A DNA stretch of 64,000 nucleotides from CAYRPN01 sp964426135. GTDB lineage: Bacteria > Planctomycetota > Phycisphaerae > Phycisphaerales > Phycisphaeraceae. The DNA lies in the NCBI GenBank assembly GCA_964426135.1, contig CAYRPN010000017.1, positions 3,210 to 67,209 of the forward strand. Direction: 5' to 3'. Positions within the stretch are counted from its first letter, which is position 1. Each line of letters starts with the position of its first letter. Positions 50,476-58,695 of this stretch are shown here, piece by piece. A program made the position numbers and the translations under genes. Below the pieces are notes generated by a model. The model did not search any database, was not told the DNA's origin, and worked only from the letters and a program-made list of their open reading frames with translations.

Positions 50476-50943
50476 TCATTGGAACTGCTTCTTGAACGTC
50501 TCCGACTCCTTGTACAGATCTTCCTTCGGCTGGTACGTGTCCCGCCCCGGTGTCATCACGATCAGAACGCGCTTGCCGGCGGAGGGCAGTTTCACTTCCT
50601 GGTAGACGTGCTGAAACTTCGGCGCCCGCGCGAGGATGCCGGCGGTGTATTCCAGCACGCCCGCGCCGGGTTCATCGATTTCCAGTTCGAACTTGCCCTT
50701 GTCATCGGTAGGCGTCAGAGGCAGCGGCTTGGGGCGCAGCGAGGAGGCGTCGATCGTGACCTCCACCGTGGAGTCGTCGACGATGTCGCCGCGCAGGCGC
50801 GGATCGTCCGCGTCGACGATGAACACGCCTGCCCGGTTGCCGATGATCGTCGTGCCCTGCAGCTTGTAGGTGGAACAGGCGGGCAGCGTCAGCAGCAGAA
50901 CAGCCAGCGACAACAGGCGAAGGGGGGTGGTGATGCGAGACAT
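50476..50943 (-). CDS. Lipoprotein with carboxypeptidase-regulatory-like fold
   Basis: 155 aa from the ATG at 50943. Lipobox LLTLPACSTYK with cysteine near residue 24, so membrane-anchored. After it, an immunoglobulin-like beta-domain: TTIIGNRAGVFIVDADDPRL, DSTVEVTIDASSLRPKPLPL, FELEIDEPGAGVLEYTAGIL and KRVLIVMTPGRDTYQPKEDL. This is the style of carboxypeptidase-regulatory-like/transthyretin-fold lipoproteins. No active-site residues seen; function unknown. Confidence 0.7.
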   Translation of the reverse strand: MSRITTPLRLLSLAVLLLTLPACSTYKLQGTTIIGNRAGVFIVDADDPRLRGDIVDDSTVEVTIDASSLRPKPLPLTPTDDKGKFELEIDEPGAGVLEYTAGILARAPKFQHVYQEVKLPSAGKRVLIVMTPGRDTYQPKEDLYKESETFKKQFQ

Positions 50944-50972
50944 GCGAGTTCTCGTGGATGAGGTCAATGCGT

Positions 50973-51151
50973 AGGGTGCGTCAAGGCTCGGCGCGGACGC
51001 ACCACAGACATCGAAAGCTTAGGGTGCGTCGAGGCTCGGCGCGGACGCACCACAGACACCGAAAGCGTAGGGTGCGTCAAGGCTCGGCGCGGACGCACCA
51101 CAGACATCGAAAGCGAAGGATGGTGCGTCCGCGCGGACTTGACGCACCCTA
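50973..51151. repeat. Tandem I5 array: three 48-bp direct repeats plus one inverted arm
   Basis: AGGGTGCGTCAAGGCTCGGC units start at 50973, 51021 and 51069, exactly 48 nt apart and differing at one or two positions; each ends CACAGACA(T/C)CGAAAGC. The array ends with the inverted arm TGGTGCGTCCGCGCGGACTT (from 51121) to CGCACCCT (51151). It looks like one palindrome whose left arm amplified. Same palindrome as core I5 of the element at 46368-46515. Fills the 214-nt gap between the lipoprotein gene and scpB. Confidence 0.88.
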
Positions 51152-51157
51152 CAGGGA

Positions 51158-51763
51158 TCACACTTTCCCCTTCAACTCCTCGACCTTCGGCAGATCCTTC
51201 AGATTCGCCAGGCCGAAGACTTCGAGGAACGTCTTGGTCGTGCCGTACAGCATGGGCCGGCCCAGTTCTTCGGCTCGGCCGACGATCTTCACGAGCTTGC
51301 GCTCCATGAGCGTGCGGACGATGTCGCCGCTGGCGGCTCCGCGGATTGCTTCGATCGCGGCTTTGAGCACGGGCTGCTTGTAAGCGATGATCGCCAGCGT
51401 TTCGAGGGCCGAGGGACTCAGCTTGGTCTGGGCACGGGTGCGGTTCATCGCAGCGACCACGGGGCCGAACTGCGGCAGCGTGAGAATCTGAAATCCGCCG
51501 GCGACTTCCTCGACGCGGAAGGTGCGGCCGGTCTTCTCGTAGGACTTGTTCAGCGCGTCGACAGCCTTCTTGATCGCTTTGGCGCCGATGCGGCCGCCCT
51601 GCGGCGCGATGGCTTCGGACAGCCGCGCAGTAGTGACGGGCCGATCCGTCGCCATCAGCGCCGCTTCGATCTTCTGCGCCAGTTCGTCGGCGGGGACATC
51701 GACTTCCGCCAGTTCCTTCGCCGGGGCCGACGCCGTCTCGGTGACCTGTTCCGTGTCGCTCAT
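51158..51763 (-). CDS. scpB: Segregation and condensation protein B
   Basis: 201 aa from the ATG at 51763 (the longer frame runs into intergenic repeats). ScpB winged-helix pair: ALMATDRPVTTARLSEAIAP, VAGGFQILTLPQFGPVVAAM, and the highly conserved SPSALETLAIIAYKQPVLKA then IEAIRGAASGDIVRTLMERK. It binds ScpA and SMC in chromosome condensation. scpA is not adjacent here, which is unusual, as the two are commonly neighbours. An acidic N-terminal extension of about 25 residues (SDTEQVTETASAPAKELAEV) precedes the domain. Confidence 0.92.
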   Translation of the reverse strand: MSDTEQVTETASAPAKELAEVDVPADELAQKIEAALMATDRPVTTARLSEAIAPQGGRIGAKAIKKAVDALNKSYEKTGRTFRVEEVAGGFQILTLPQFGPVVAAMNRTRAQTKLSPSALETLAIIAYKQPVLKAAIEAIRGAASGDIVRTLMERKLVKIVGRAEELGRPMLYGTTKTFLEVFGLANLKDLPKVEELKGKV

Positions 51764-51806
51764 GCGAGCATTGTAGCGGCGGTCGCGAAAAGGCGAGTGG
51801 CGGAGG

Positions 51807-51926
51807 GAACGGGGAAGAGGGAGAGGGAGAGAGGAAGAGACGAAGAGAAGAAGAGAGAGAGACGAAGAGAGAGGGGAACGGATTGCAAATTGAAAATTGA
51901 AAATTTGCAATTTTCAATTTGCAATT
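51807..51926. repeat. Purine-rich tract and 7-bp tandem repeat upstream of scpB
   Basis: GGGAAGAGGGAGAGGGAGAG and onward (51807-51880), then ATTGAAAATTGAAAATTTGC and onward (51891-51926), the same AATTTTCA-type heptamer as in 31645-31700 and in the signal-peptide region at 56475-56515. Lies between scpB and the amidase gene. Confidence 0.75.
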
Positions 51927-51934
51927 CCCTCTCC

Positions 51935-52687
51935 TCACGCCAGCCCATTTCGCCGCATCTGCACCATGCTCGCCTGCAGCACCTTGCCGGGGCAACTGGT
52001 CGGCTTGATTTCCTGATGCGTGTAGACCTTGCGGGCGGGCACCCGGTGCTGCTTCATCAGCGCGACCAGCGTGGAACGCAGCGAGCCGAGCTGCGCCTGC
52101 GTCGGCTGCTGCTGATCGAAGTTGCCCAGGCACATGATGCCCAGGTTGTTCTCGTTGTTCTCCGACACGTGGGCGCCCTGGTAGGCGATGTTGCGGCCTT
52201 CCCACACCCGGCCGGCGCGATCGATCACGTAGTGATAGCCGATGTCGCCGGCGCGCAGGCGTTCGAGGTGGCTCTTGCGGATGGTCTCGATGCGGGCAGC
52301 CGTGGTTCCGCTGTCCTCGAACCACACGGGCGTCCAGCCTTCGTGGTGGACGGTGATGAGATCGACATCGCCCATCTTGTTGATGCGGGCCTGGATGGGG
52401 TCCGCCTTGGCCCAGGTGGATCGCGAAAGGACGCGGATATTGCCGGGGCCGGCAGTGGTGGTGGTGGTGGTGGTGGAAGGTGCGGGCGTCGTGGGCTTGG
52501 GTTGCGGCGTGGGACGAACGGGGGTGGGCTGACCGGGCGCGACGGGCGCGCCGGGGCCGACGACCACGGGCCGGCTTGGCTCGCTGGGCCACATGACACC
52601 GGGACGGTCGGTGACCTGGTCCGTCGCGCAACCCGCCAGGATGAAGCCGGTGCCGCCGAGAAGGATTTGCCGTCGTGTCACGCTCAT
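51935..52687 (-). CDS. N-acetylmuramoyl-L-alanine amidase (amidase_2/PGRP type), lipoprotein-like
   Basis: 250 aa from the ATG at 52687 (GGAG about 9 nt upstream). Signal VTRRQILLGGTGFILAGCAT combines a twin-arginine start and a lipobox cysteine, so a Tat-exported lipoprotein is possible. A Pro/Thr-rich linker (about 35-80, PQPKPTTPAPSTTTTTTT) follows. Catalytic domain (about 90-250): first zinc ligand in DVDLITVHHEG, GDIGYHYVIDRAGRVWEGR (active-site Tyr/His region), and the later THQEIKPTSCPGKVLQ with His and Cys ligands. It should cleave the amide between MurNAc and the stem peptide, in cell-wall turnover or recycling. Confidence 0.88.
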   Translation of the reverse strand: MSVTRRQILLGGTGFILAGCATDQVTDRPGVMWPSEPSRPVVVGPGAPVAPGQPTPVRPTPQPKPTTPAPSTTTTTTTAGPGNIRVLSRSTWAKADPIQARINKMGDVDLITVHHEGWTPVWFEDSGTTAARIETIRKSHLERLRAGDIGYHYVIDRAGRVWEGRNIAYQGAHVSENNENNLGIMCLGNFDQQQPTQAQLGSLRSTLVALMKQHRVPARKVYTHQEIKPTSCPGKVLQASMVQMRRNGLA

Positions 52688-52827
52688 CGCCGATGCTCCC
52701 AAGCCGTATCTTCGGGGAATCAACCGCGCCGATCAACACCACCACTCCCAAAATTATCGGCACGGGCATGACGAAGGCATGAGAAGGAGAGGCAGAGAGA
52801 ACAGAGGTGGGAGACAAACGCCGCTAA

Positions 52828-52927
52828 GGAGTTGTGCAAGATTAACTTCAGAGATTCGAATCGCTTCGTTCCCAGCCGGACGACTTGGAAAGTCGTCCCA
52901 CATGCGATGTTGATCCTGCACGGCTCC
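52828..52927. repeat. Palindromic element O2 copy c, core I2
   Basis: Exactly 100 bp, GGAGTTGTGCAAGATTAACT to GTTGATCCTGCACGGCTCC, with perfect TAA/TAA borders (52825-52827, 52928-52930). Core CGGACGACTTGGAAAGTCGT. Lies in the 413-nt gap 52688-53100 between amidase and zinc-ribbon genes, immediately next to copy d, whose left border is the same TAA. Confidence 0.9.
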
Positions 52928-52930
52928 TAA

Positions 52931-53081
52931 GGACCTGTGCAAGATGAACTTCAAAGATCGAATGGATCCCGGTTAGCGGTCGGGCCGAGTCCGCGAGGCC
53001 CACCCGCAGGCGGACGGTCACAGGTGGCCCTGGCGGACTCGGGCCGACCGCTAACCTGCGGAGTTGTTCTTGCACGGCTCC
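52931..53081. repeat. Palindromic element O2 copy d, core replaced by I4
   Basis: The O2 shell (GGACCTGTGCAAGATGAACT left, GTTGTTCTTGCACGGCTCC right) holds I4 (TAGCGGTCGGGCCGAGTCCG and complement, about 52974-53056) where copies a-c have I2. Total 151 bp. Left flank TAA is shared with copy c, right flank is CAG. Shows that shell and core vary independently. Confidence 0.85.
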
Positions 53082-53100
53082 CAGGTCCCGGCGACGGCAA

Positions 53101-53559
53101 TCACGGCGCGTTCCGCTCCATGTGCCACTTGTTGTAATCCGTGTTGCACTTGGGGCAGATCGGAGGCGGGATCGGAGCATCGGGATTGGTCCGGATGTTC
53201 CGCCGCTCCGTCAGGAAAAACTCCCCGCACTTGGGGCATTCTTTCATCAGCAGACCCGCGTGCTTCTGACCGCAGTGTGGACAATGCGGCTGATCCATGG
53301 AACGGTCGCGATGCTTCTCCAGCGACTTCGCGTCGTACTCCTGGTTGCTCACTTCGACGTTCGTCATCTTGAACTGCTGGTCGCAGGACGAACAAACGTA
53401 GCCCATCGTGAACTCGCCCGGCGATGTTCGACGATCCGCCAGTTGCGTCCAAATGGAGTAAAGGCCGTAGCCGATCAAAGCCACGATCAACAGCGCCAAA
53501 CCCACTCGCCGCTGCGGTCGACCGGGCTGGTTGATCCAGTTCCGAAATTGGTCAAGCAT
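53101..53559 (-). CDS. Membrane-anchored protein with multiple zinc-ribbon CxxC pairs
   Basis: 152 aa. One N-terminal membrane helix (VGLALLIVALIGYGLYSIWT, about 19-38) and then four CxxC pairs: CSSC (about 56-59), CPHC, CPKC and CPKC. Their spacing suggests two zinc-ribbon folds facing one side of the membrane. No named family recognised. It is followed by the prepilin-like gene upstream on the same strand (13 nt between them), so the two may form an operon. Confidence 0.7.
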   Translation of the reverse strand: MLDQFRNWINQPGRPQRRVGLALLIVALIGYGLYSIWTQLADRRTSPGEFTMGYVCSSCDQQFKMTNVEVSNQEYDAKSLEKHRDRSMDQPHCPHCGQKHAGLLMKECPKCGEFFLTERRNIRTNPDAPIPPPICPKCNTDYNKWHMERNAP

Positions 53560-53571
53560 GGGACAACCCGA

Positions 53572-54333
53572 TCAGGAAGGCATCGGCCAGGAGCGAAACA
53601 CATCCCGAAGCCGGGGCCAGTCCTGGCCCGGTCCACCGGGGTCGGCTCCGGCAGGGGGACTGGGCTTGGGACGCTGGCGCAGGAATGGACTCGTCCATAC
53701 CCAATTCTCGACGTGACCGTCGAGGAAACCCAGATTGTCACCGAAGGCGTGGTTGGCGGCCACCCAGTCCACGTATGAGCCTGTTCCGCCAAGCATGAAG
53801 GAATTGATGTTCCACCCGCGCCGATCATCTTCTTCGATGAACACCATTTGCTTGCCGGGAACCATGTCGCTGGTGATGCGCTTCTTGAAGATGGAACCAC
53901 CTTTGGGGGAAGCAGTGGCGACCTGCTCGCCGTTGAGCATGCCGTTGATCGAGTAGCTGTTGAGATAATTGGGATAGACGTGATCCGGGCAGATGTAAGC
54001 ACTGGCGTTGTTGACGTATGGATAGAGCTTGCCGTTCGTAACGCTGGTGATCACGTTCGAATTGGCAGCCAGCCAGTCATGGGCGGCGCCGCAATTAGAG
54101 CCCATAATCTGTCGCAGATTGTCGTCCGCATACGTCGTGTACCCGCGCAAGAGAATCTGCAGGTTGGCCTGGCACTGGGTCATTTTGGTGGTGCCGCGGA
54201 ACCGCCCGAACCCCGGCAACAACATCGAAATCAAAATCACAATGATCGCCACGACCAAAAGCATCTCGATCAAGGTGAACCCGCAGCGGCGATGGGAGGA
54301 ATCGGGAGAGCAGCCGGACTGTTGACGGGGCAT
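53572..54333 (-). CDS. Type II secretion/prepilin-like protein with H-X9-DG motif
   Basis: 253 aa. Class III signal GFTLIEMLLVVAIIVILISM starts after a short basic leader, with cleavage expected after the Gly of CG-FTLIE and glutamate at +5. The mature part has two cysteines for a pseudopilin-like fold, and near the C-terminus NHAFGDNLGFLDGHVENW, an H-X9-DG motif seen in very many planctomycete prepilin-like (DUF1559-type) proteins. Probably exported and assembled or anchored at the membrane by a type II/IV-like system encoded elsewhere. 13 nt upstream of the zinc-ribbon gene. Confidence 0.85.
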   Translation of the reverse strand: MPRQQSGCSPDSSHRRCGFTLIEMLLVVAIIVILISMLLPGFGRFRGTTKMTQCQANLQILLRGYTTYADDNLRQIMGSNCGAAHDWLAANSNVITSVTNGKLYPYVNNASAYICPDHVYPNYLNSYSINGMLNGEQVATASPKGGSIFKKRITSDMVPGKQMVFIEEDDRRGWNINSFMLGGTGSYVDWVAANHAFGDNLGFLDGHVENWVWTSPFLRQRPKPSPPAGADPGGPGQDWPRLRDVFRSWPMPS

Positions 54334-54453
54334 AGTGGACTCTCTTCAAAGCGACCGGGAAGTTGCCCCGCAGGAACCGTCACCGTAACCTCTGCCAATA
54401 TCTTAGCCCGGCGCGGGAGCGATGACAATCCGCGGGCTTCAAGGATCAAGAGC

Positions 54454-56325
54454 ATGCCACAGACTTCTTTTCGACTCGGCTCGATCCCGCTGGCGGGGGT
54501 CTGCGTCGCGTTCGTCGCCGCGTGGGCTTTCGCCGAGCCGCCGAGTCCCGCAGTCCCCGGCTACCGCGATTTTGCTGCGTTTGCGAAACAGGCCCAGGAA
54601 CTCGATCGCTCCGACCTCGTCGCCGTCACCCCCCTGGCCACGACCTCTCAAGGTCGGCCTGTGCTGCTGTTGACGATCGCCGCCCCCGCCCCCGGCCCCG
54701 CCGCCCCCGGTCCCGCCGCCGCTCCCGCGAAACCTGGCGACAATCCCGTGATGGCGCCGGCGACCAAGCCGGCGATCCTCATCGTCGGCAACGTCCACGC
54801 CCCGCACCTGGCCGGCGGCGAAATGGCGATGAGGCTCGCCGAGATGCTCGTCGCCAAGGCGGGCGATGAGAAAGTCAAGCCGCTGCTGGAGCGATTCACC
54901 TTTTACATCATTCCCCGACCCAGCCCCGACGCGACGGAACTCTTCTTCGTCAAACCCCACGCGGAGCGACTCGGCAACGCGCGATCCACCGACGACGACC
55001 GCGACGGCAGATCCGACGAAGACGGCCCCGATGATCTCAACGGCGACGGTGTGATCACCATGATGCGAGTCGCCGACCCGGCGGGCGAATGGATCACGCA
55101 TCCCGACGATCCGCGCATCATGATCAAGGCCGACCCGTTCAAGAAAGAACGCGGGCAGTTCAAGCTCTACACCGAAGGCCGCGACGACGACAAGGACGAA
55201 AGTTTCAACGAGGACGGCCCCGGCGGCGTCGATTTCAATCGCAACTTCACGTTCCAGTATCCGTTCTTCAAGCCCGGCGCAGGCCCGCACCAGGTCTCGG
55301 AGCCGGAGACCCGCGCGATCGCCGACTTCTGCTTCGATCATCCGGAAATCGCGGCGGTGCTGACCTTCAGCCCGGACGACAACCTGTTTCATCCGTGGAA
55401 ACCGGGAGCCGGGGGCCAGGACGGGAGAATCAAGACGAACATCCAGGGCGGCGACGCGCCGCTGCACGAACACGTCGCGAAACTCTATCGCGACGCGCAC
55501 GGCGGCAAGGATTGCCCCGGCCCCGGTTCAAATGAAGGCAGCTTCGCGCACTGGGCGTATTTTCACTACGGACGCTGGTCGTTTTCCGCGCGGGGCTGGT
55601 GGGTGCCGAAGGTGGATGCGAAGCCGGCGGAAGTGAAACCAACCCCGGTTAGCGGAAACGCCGAAGGCGTCTCGGCGGAGAAGAAGGAAAGCAAGGATGC
55701 GAAAGAAGGGGACGCGAAGTCGCAAGCGCCGAAGCCGGCCGACGCGCCGAAAAAATCCGACGACGCTCGCGGCAGCGACGACGCCAACGCCCTGCGCTGG
55801 CTGGCGGAAAAGAAGATCGATGGGTTCGTGAACTGGCAAGCGATCGAGCATCCCGATTTCGCCGGCAAAAAAGTCGAGATCGGCGGGTTCAAGCCTTACG
55901 TTCTCATCAATCCGCCGGCGACCGAACTCGATGCGCTCACCGACAAACACCTGAAGTGGCTCGGCGACGTGGCGGAACTGCTGCCGCGCATCGAAATCAG
56001 CGAGACGAAGGTGGCCCCGCTGGGCGCCGGGGTTTATCGCGTGACGGTGGCGGTGAGCAATACGAGTTTTCTGCCGACGATGAGCGAGATGGGGCGCACG
56101 ACGCGGCAGCCGCACCCGGTGCAATTGAAGATCGACCTGCCCGCCGGCGCGAAATTCGCCCAGCAGGCCAGCGCACGCACCAGCCTGAATCCGATCAAGG
56201 GCGGCGGGCGCGAGGAGCACACCTGGCTGATCCTGGCGCCCAAAGGAGGCGCGGCGAAGGTGCGTGCGTGGAGCCCGTCGGTGGGAGCGCATGAAACGAA
56301 CATTGAGCTGAAGGAGGCGAAATGA
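54454..56325 (+). CDS. M14 carboxypeptidase-like secreted protein, active site degenerate
   Basis: 623 aa with signal peptide (IPLAGVCVAFVAAWAFAEPP). The M14 fold is clear: HAPHLAGGEMAMRLAEMLVA where HxxE zinc ligands are usual, FTFYIIPRPSPDATELFFVK, and GVDFNRNFTFQYPFF with the conserved Arg/Asn. The HxxE reads HAPH here, the third zinc-ligand region VLTFSPDDNLFHPWK has serine where histidine is expected, and the catalytic Glu segment is not apparent near SNEGSFAHWAYFHYGRWSFS, so activity is doubtful. An inserted calcium-type loop (DDDRDGRSDEDGPDDLNGDG) follows the first ligand region. A charged Lys/Asp/Ala linker is at about 390-450, and an immunoglobulin-like end follows. 107 nt before the second M14 gene. 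Confidence 0.78.
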   Translation: MPQTSFRLGSIPLAGVCVAFVAAWAFAEPPSPAVPGYRDFAAFAKQAQELDRSDLVAVTPLATTSQGRPVLLLTIAAPAPGPAAPGPAAAPAKPGDNPVMAPATKPAILIVGNVHAPHLAGGEMAMRLAEMLVAKAGDEKVKPLLERFTFYIIPRPSPDATELFFVKPHAERLGNARSTDDDRDGRSDEDGPDDLNGDGVITMMRVADPAGEWITHPDDPRIMIKADPFKKERGQFKLYTEGRDDDKDESFNEDGPGGVDFNRNFTFQYPFFKPGAGPHQVSEPETRAIADFCFDHPEIAAVLTFSPDDNLFHPWKPGAGGQDGRIKTNIQGGDAPLHEHVAKLYRDAHGGKDCPGPGSNEGSFAHWAYFHYGRWSFSARGWWVPKVDAKPAEVKPTPVSGNAEGVSAEKKESKDAKEGDAKSQAPKPADAPKKSDDARGSDDANALRWLAEKKIDGFVNWQAIEHPDFAGKKVEIGGFKPYVLINPPATELDALTDKHLKWLGDVAELLPRIEISETKVAPLGAGVYRVTVAVSNTSFLPTMSEMGRTTRQPHPVQLKIDLPAGAKFAQQASARTSLNPIKGGGREEHTWLILAPKGGAAKVRAWSPSVGAHETNIELKEAK

Positions 56326-56352
56326 ACCGCACCGATGAAACAGTCAGCTCAA

Positions 56353-56392
56353 GCGTGCAGGTGAAGGCCCTTAAGGGCCTTCACCTGCACGC
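56353..56392. repeat. 40-bp perfect palindrome between the two M14 genes
   Basis: GCGTGCAGGTGAAGGCCCTT and its exact complement, with no loop. It lies 27 nt after the first M14 stop and 40 nt before the preferred start of the second (56433). The frame open across it could extend the second protein (VQVKALKGLHLHA), but that would put the palindrome in a non-conserved tail before the signal peptide. Confidence 0.85.
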
Positions 56393-56432
56393 CTCCGCGC
56401 AGCCCGCGCTAGCACTCCACTCCACGAGCCCC

Positions 56433-58265
56433 ATGCTCAAGTTCCTCTCCGCGCGCCCCGCGCTCACCCTCCTCTGCATTTTGCATTTTGCAGTTCTCAA
56501 TTTGCAATTCGCAATCTCCCCCACCCACGCACAGCCTCTCGCTCCGCCCGCGAATCCGAAGATCTACCAGCCCGCCGGCGCTCCCGCGGATCCGAAGGTC
56601 AACGTCCGCTGGAACCGCTTCTATTCCTACGCTGAGGCCACCGAAATCCTCCAGCAGTTCGCCAAGGCCCATCCCGAGCGCTGCAAGCTCGAATCGCTCG
56701 GCAAATCGCAGCAGAACCGCGAACTGTGGCTGCTCACCCTCACGAATCCAAAGACCGGCGACGCCGCGACCAAGCCCGCCTTCTGGATCGATGGCGGCAT
56801 TCACGCCAACGAACTGCAAGCCGTCGAAGTCCCGCTCTACACCGCGTGGTACCTGCTCGAAATGTACGGCCGCAACGAGTTCATCACCCGGCTGCTCGAC
56901 GAGCGGGCGTTCTACATCATGCCGATGATGAGCCCCGACTCGCGCGACGCCCACATGTTTGAGCCCAACACCACGCACTCGCCCCGCACCGGCCAGCGCC
57001 CCGTCGATGACGACCGCGACGGCCAAACCGACGAGGACGGCCCCGACGATCTCGACAACGACGGCCACATCACCCAGATGCGCGTCAAAGACCCCAACGG
57101 CCAATGGAAGCCCAGCGACGAATACCCCGACATGCTTGTGCGCGTCAAGGACGGCGAGAAAGGCAGCTACACGTTGCTGGGCCAGGAAGGACTCGACAAC
57201 GACGACGATGGCAAAGTCAACGAAGACGGCGACGGCTCCTACGACCCCAACCGCGACTGGGGCTGGAACTGGCAGCCGCCATACGTGCAAGGCGGCGCGT
57301 TTCGCTATCCCTTCTCGCTGAAAGAAAACCGCGCGGTGGCCGACTTCGTCATGGCCCGTCGCAACATCGCCGGTTGCCAGAGCTACCACAACACCGGCGG
57401 CATGATCCTGCGCGGTCCGGGCAACAAGGACGACAAGTACGAACAGGCGGACATCGCCGTCATGGATCAGATCGCCAAAAAAGGCGAGATGATGCTGCCC
57501 GGCTATCGCTACATCAACACCGCGGTCGACCTCTACGAAGTCTTCGGCGGCGAGAACGACTGGTTCTACGCGATGCAGGGCATCGTCTCCTTCACCAACG
57601 AACTCTTCACGCCCTTCAACTACTTCCGCCAGGTCGCCGGCGCGGCGGGCCACGATCACGGCGGCGGCGGGGGCGACCGCATCATGGGCGGCAACGAGGA
57701 GAAGCATCGCTTCAACAAGTACCTGCTCTTCGAAGACGGCTTCACCAAGTGGCGAGAGTTCGATCATCCGACTTTCGGCAAAATCGAAGTCGGCGGCTTC
57801 CGCAAAAACTGGACGCGCCAGCCGCCCTCGTTCCTGCTGGAGGAGGAATGCCACCGCAATATGGCGTTCACGCTGTTCCACGCGGACCAGTTGCCGATGG
57901 TGCGCGTGCAGAACATCGAAAGCAAAGACCTGGGCGACGGCATTACCCAGGTCACCGCGATCATCGAAAACACCCGCATCACGCCGACGCACACGCAATG
58001 GGATGTGAAGTACAAGATCACGCCCGCGGACGAGGCGACCATCAGCGCGGACGGCCTCAAAGTGATCGCCGGCTTCAAGTCCACCGACCGCTTCTTCCAG
58101 CAGCGAGAGGAACAGAAGCAGACCCCCTCGCAAATGAAGCTGCGCACCATCGGCGGCAACGACGTGGTCTACGTGCGCTGGCTGGTCACAGGCATCGCCA
58201 GGGGCGCGCCGGTCACGGTGAAAATCACAAGCGCCAAAGGCGGCACGCATCAATTGACGCAATAG
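56433..58265 (+). CDS. M14 zinc carboxypeptidase, secreted, probably active
   Basis: 610 aa from the ATG at 56433. The signal peptide is odd: its hydrophobic core ILHFAVLNLQFAIS is encoded by ATTTTGCATTTTGCAGTTCT and AATTTGCAATTCGCAA, the same 7-bp repeats found between genes. Catalytic features are complete: zinc ligands His124 and Glu127 (GGIHANE), later YHNTGG with the third His, and the glutamate in SFTNELFTPFN. An EF-hand-like insert (DDDRDGQTDEDGPDDLDNDG) matches the one in the first M14 gene. It ends with a beta-rich domain (TPTHTQWDVKYKITPADEAT). It should remove C-terminal residues from peptides outside the cytoplasm; specificity unknown. Confidence 0.85.
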   Translation: MLKFLSARPALTLLCILHFAVLNLQFAISPTHAQPLAPPANPKIYQPAGAPADPKVNVRWNRFYSYAEATEILQQFAKAHPERCKLESLGKSQQNRELWLLTLTNPKTGDAATKPAFWIDGGIHANELQAVEVPLYTAWYLLEMYGRNEFITRLLDERAFYIMPMMSPDSRDAHMFEPNTTHSPRTGQRPVDDDRDGQTDEDGPDDLDNDGHITQMRVKDPNGQWKPSDEYPDMLVRVKDGEKGSYTLLGQEGLDNDDDGKVNEDGDGSYDPNRDWGWNWQPPYVQGGAFRYPFSLKENRAVADFVMARRNIAGCQSYHNTGGMILRGPGNKDDKYEQADIAVMDQIAKKGEMMLPGYRYINTAVDLYEVFGGENDWFYAMQGIVSFTNELFTPFNYFRQVAGAAGHDHGGGGGDRIMGGNEEKHRFNKYLLFEDGFTKWREFDHPTFGKIEVGGFRKNWTRQPPSFLLEEECHRNMAFTLFHADQLPMVRVQNIESKDLGDGITQVTAIIENTRITPTHTQWDVKYKITPADEATISADGLKVIAGFKSTDRFFQQREEQKQTPSQMKLRTIGGNDVVYVRWLVTGIARGAPVTVKITSAKGGTHQLTQ

Positions 58266-58695
58266 CGGCCGGCGACGCCGAATGCATCCGAGGGCGGCAA
58301 CCGGCAGGCGCCGCGCCGGGTGCTCGATGCGCGTCACCGCATCTTCGCGTCGCCCCCAGTCCTTCCGCGGCGGGGCACGCTTCGCAACTTACTCTTACCT
58401 TGACGCAAAATGTGCGAAGCGGCATCCGCCGATGCGTTATACTTCCATTGCCGGTGAAGGCGTGGCCGGAGCGCGGGGCCACGCCTCCCGGGAATCGACA
58501 TGCGCGGACGCTCCGCGGATGCGTGGACGACGGTCATCGAACCTTCCAACCGAGGAGATTGGGGCCAGGTTCAGCCGGCTGCCCCTGGCTACCATCATTG
58601 CGACATGCTTCGCGGCGAGACCTCCCTGAACCGCCGACGCAGTGACCGACATTGCGCCGTTGGTGGAAACAACTGCTCTCGTTCCCCGTCCCTGA
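58266..58695. other. 430-nt intergenic gap, no gene seen
   Basis: Between the second M14 gene and the DUF1592 gene. Contains several short frames on both strands, none with family signs or ribosome-binding sites. A TATACT at 58438-58443 could be a -10 box for the DUF1592 gene, with TTGACG 32 nt before it (too far for a -35). No palindromic element recognised. Confidence 0.5.

Noticed and set aside
50973..51151. Regular 48-bp spacing resembling a CRISPR array
   Set aside because: Units are near-identical over the full 48 nt, with no unique spacers; it is a tandemly repeated palindrome arm. The octamer arrays at 50151-50475 were rejected as CRISPR for the same reason.
56322..56432. Upstream ATG at 56322 as start of the second M14 protein
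   Set aside because: It overlaps the end of the preceding gene by 4 nt, which is tempting, but the extension is encoded by a 40-bp perfect palindrome and precedes a signal peptide that starts at 56433.
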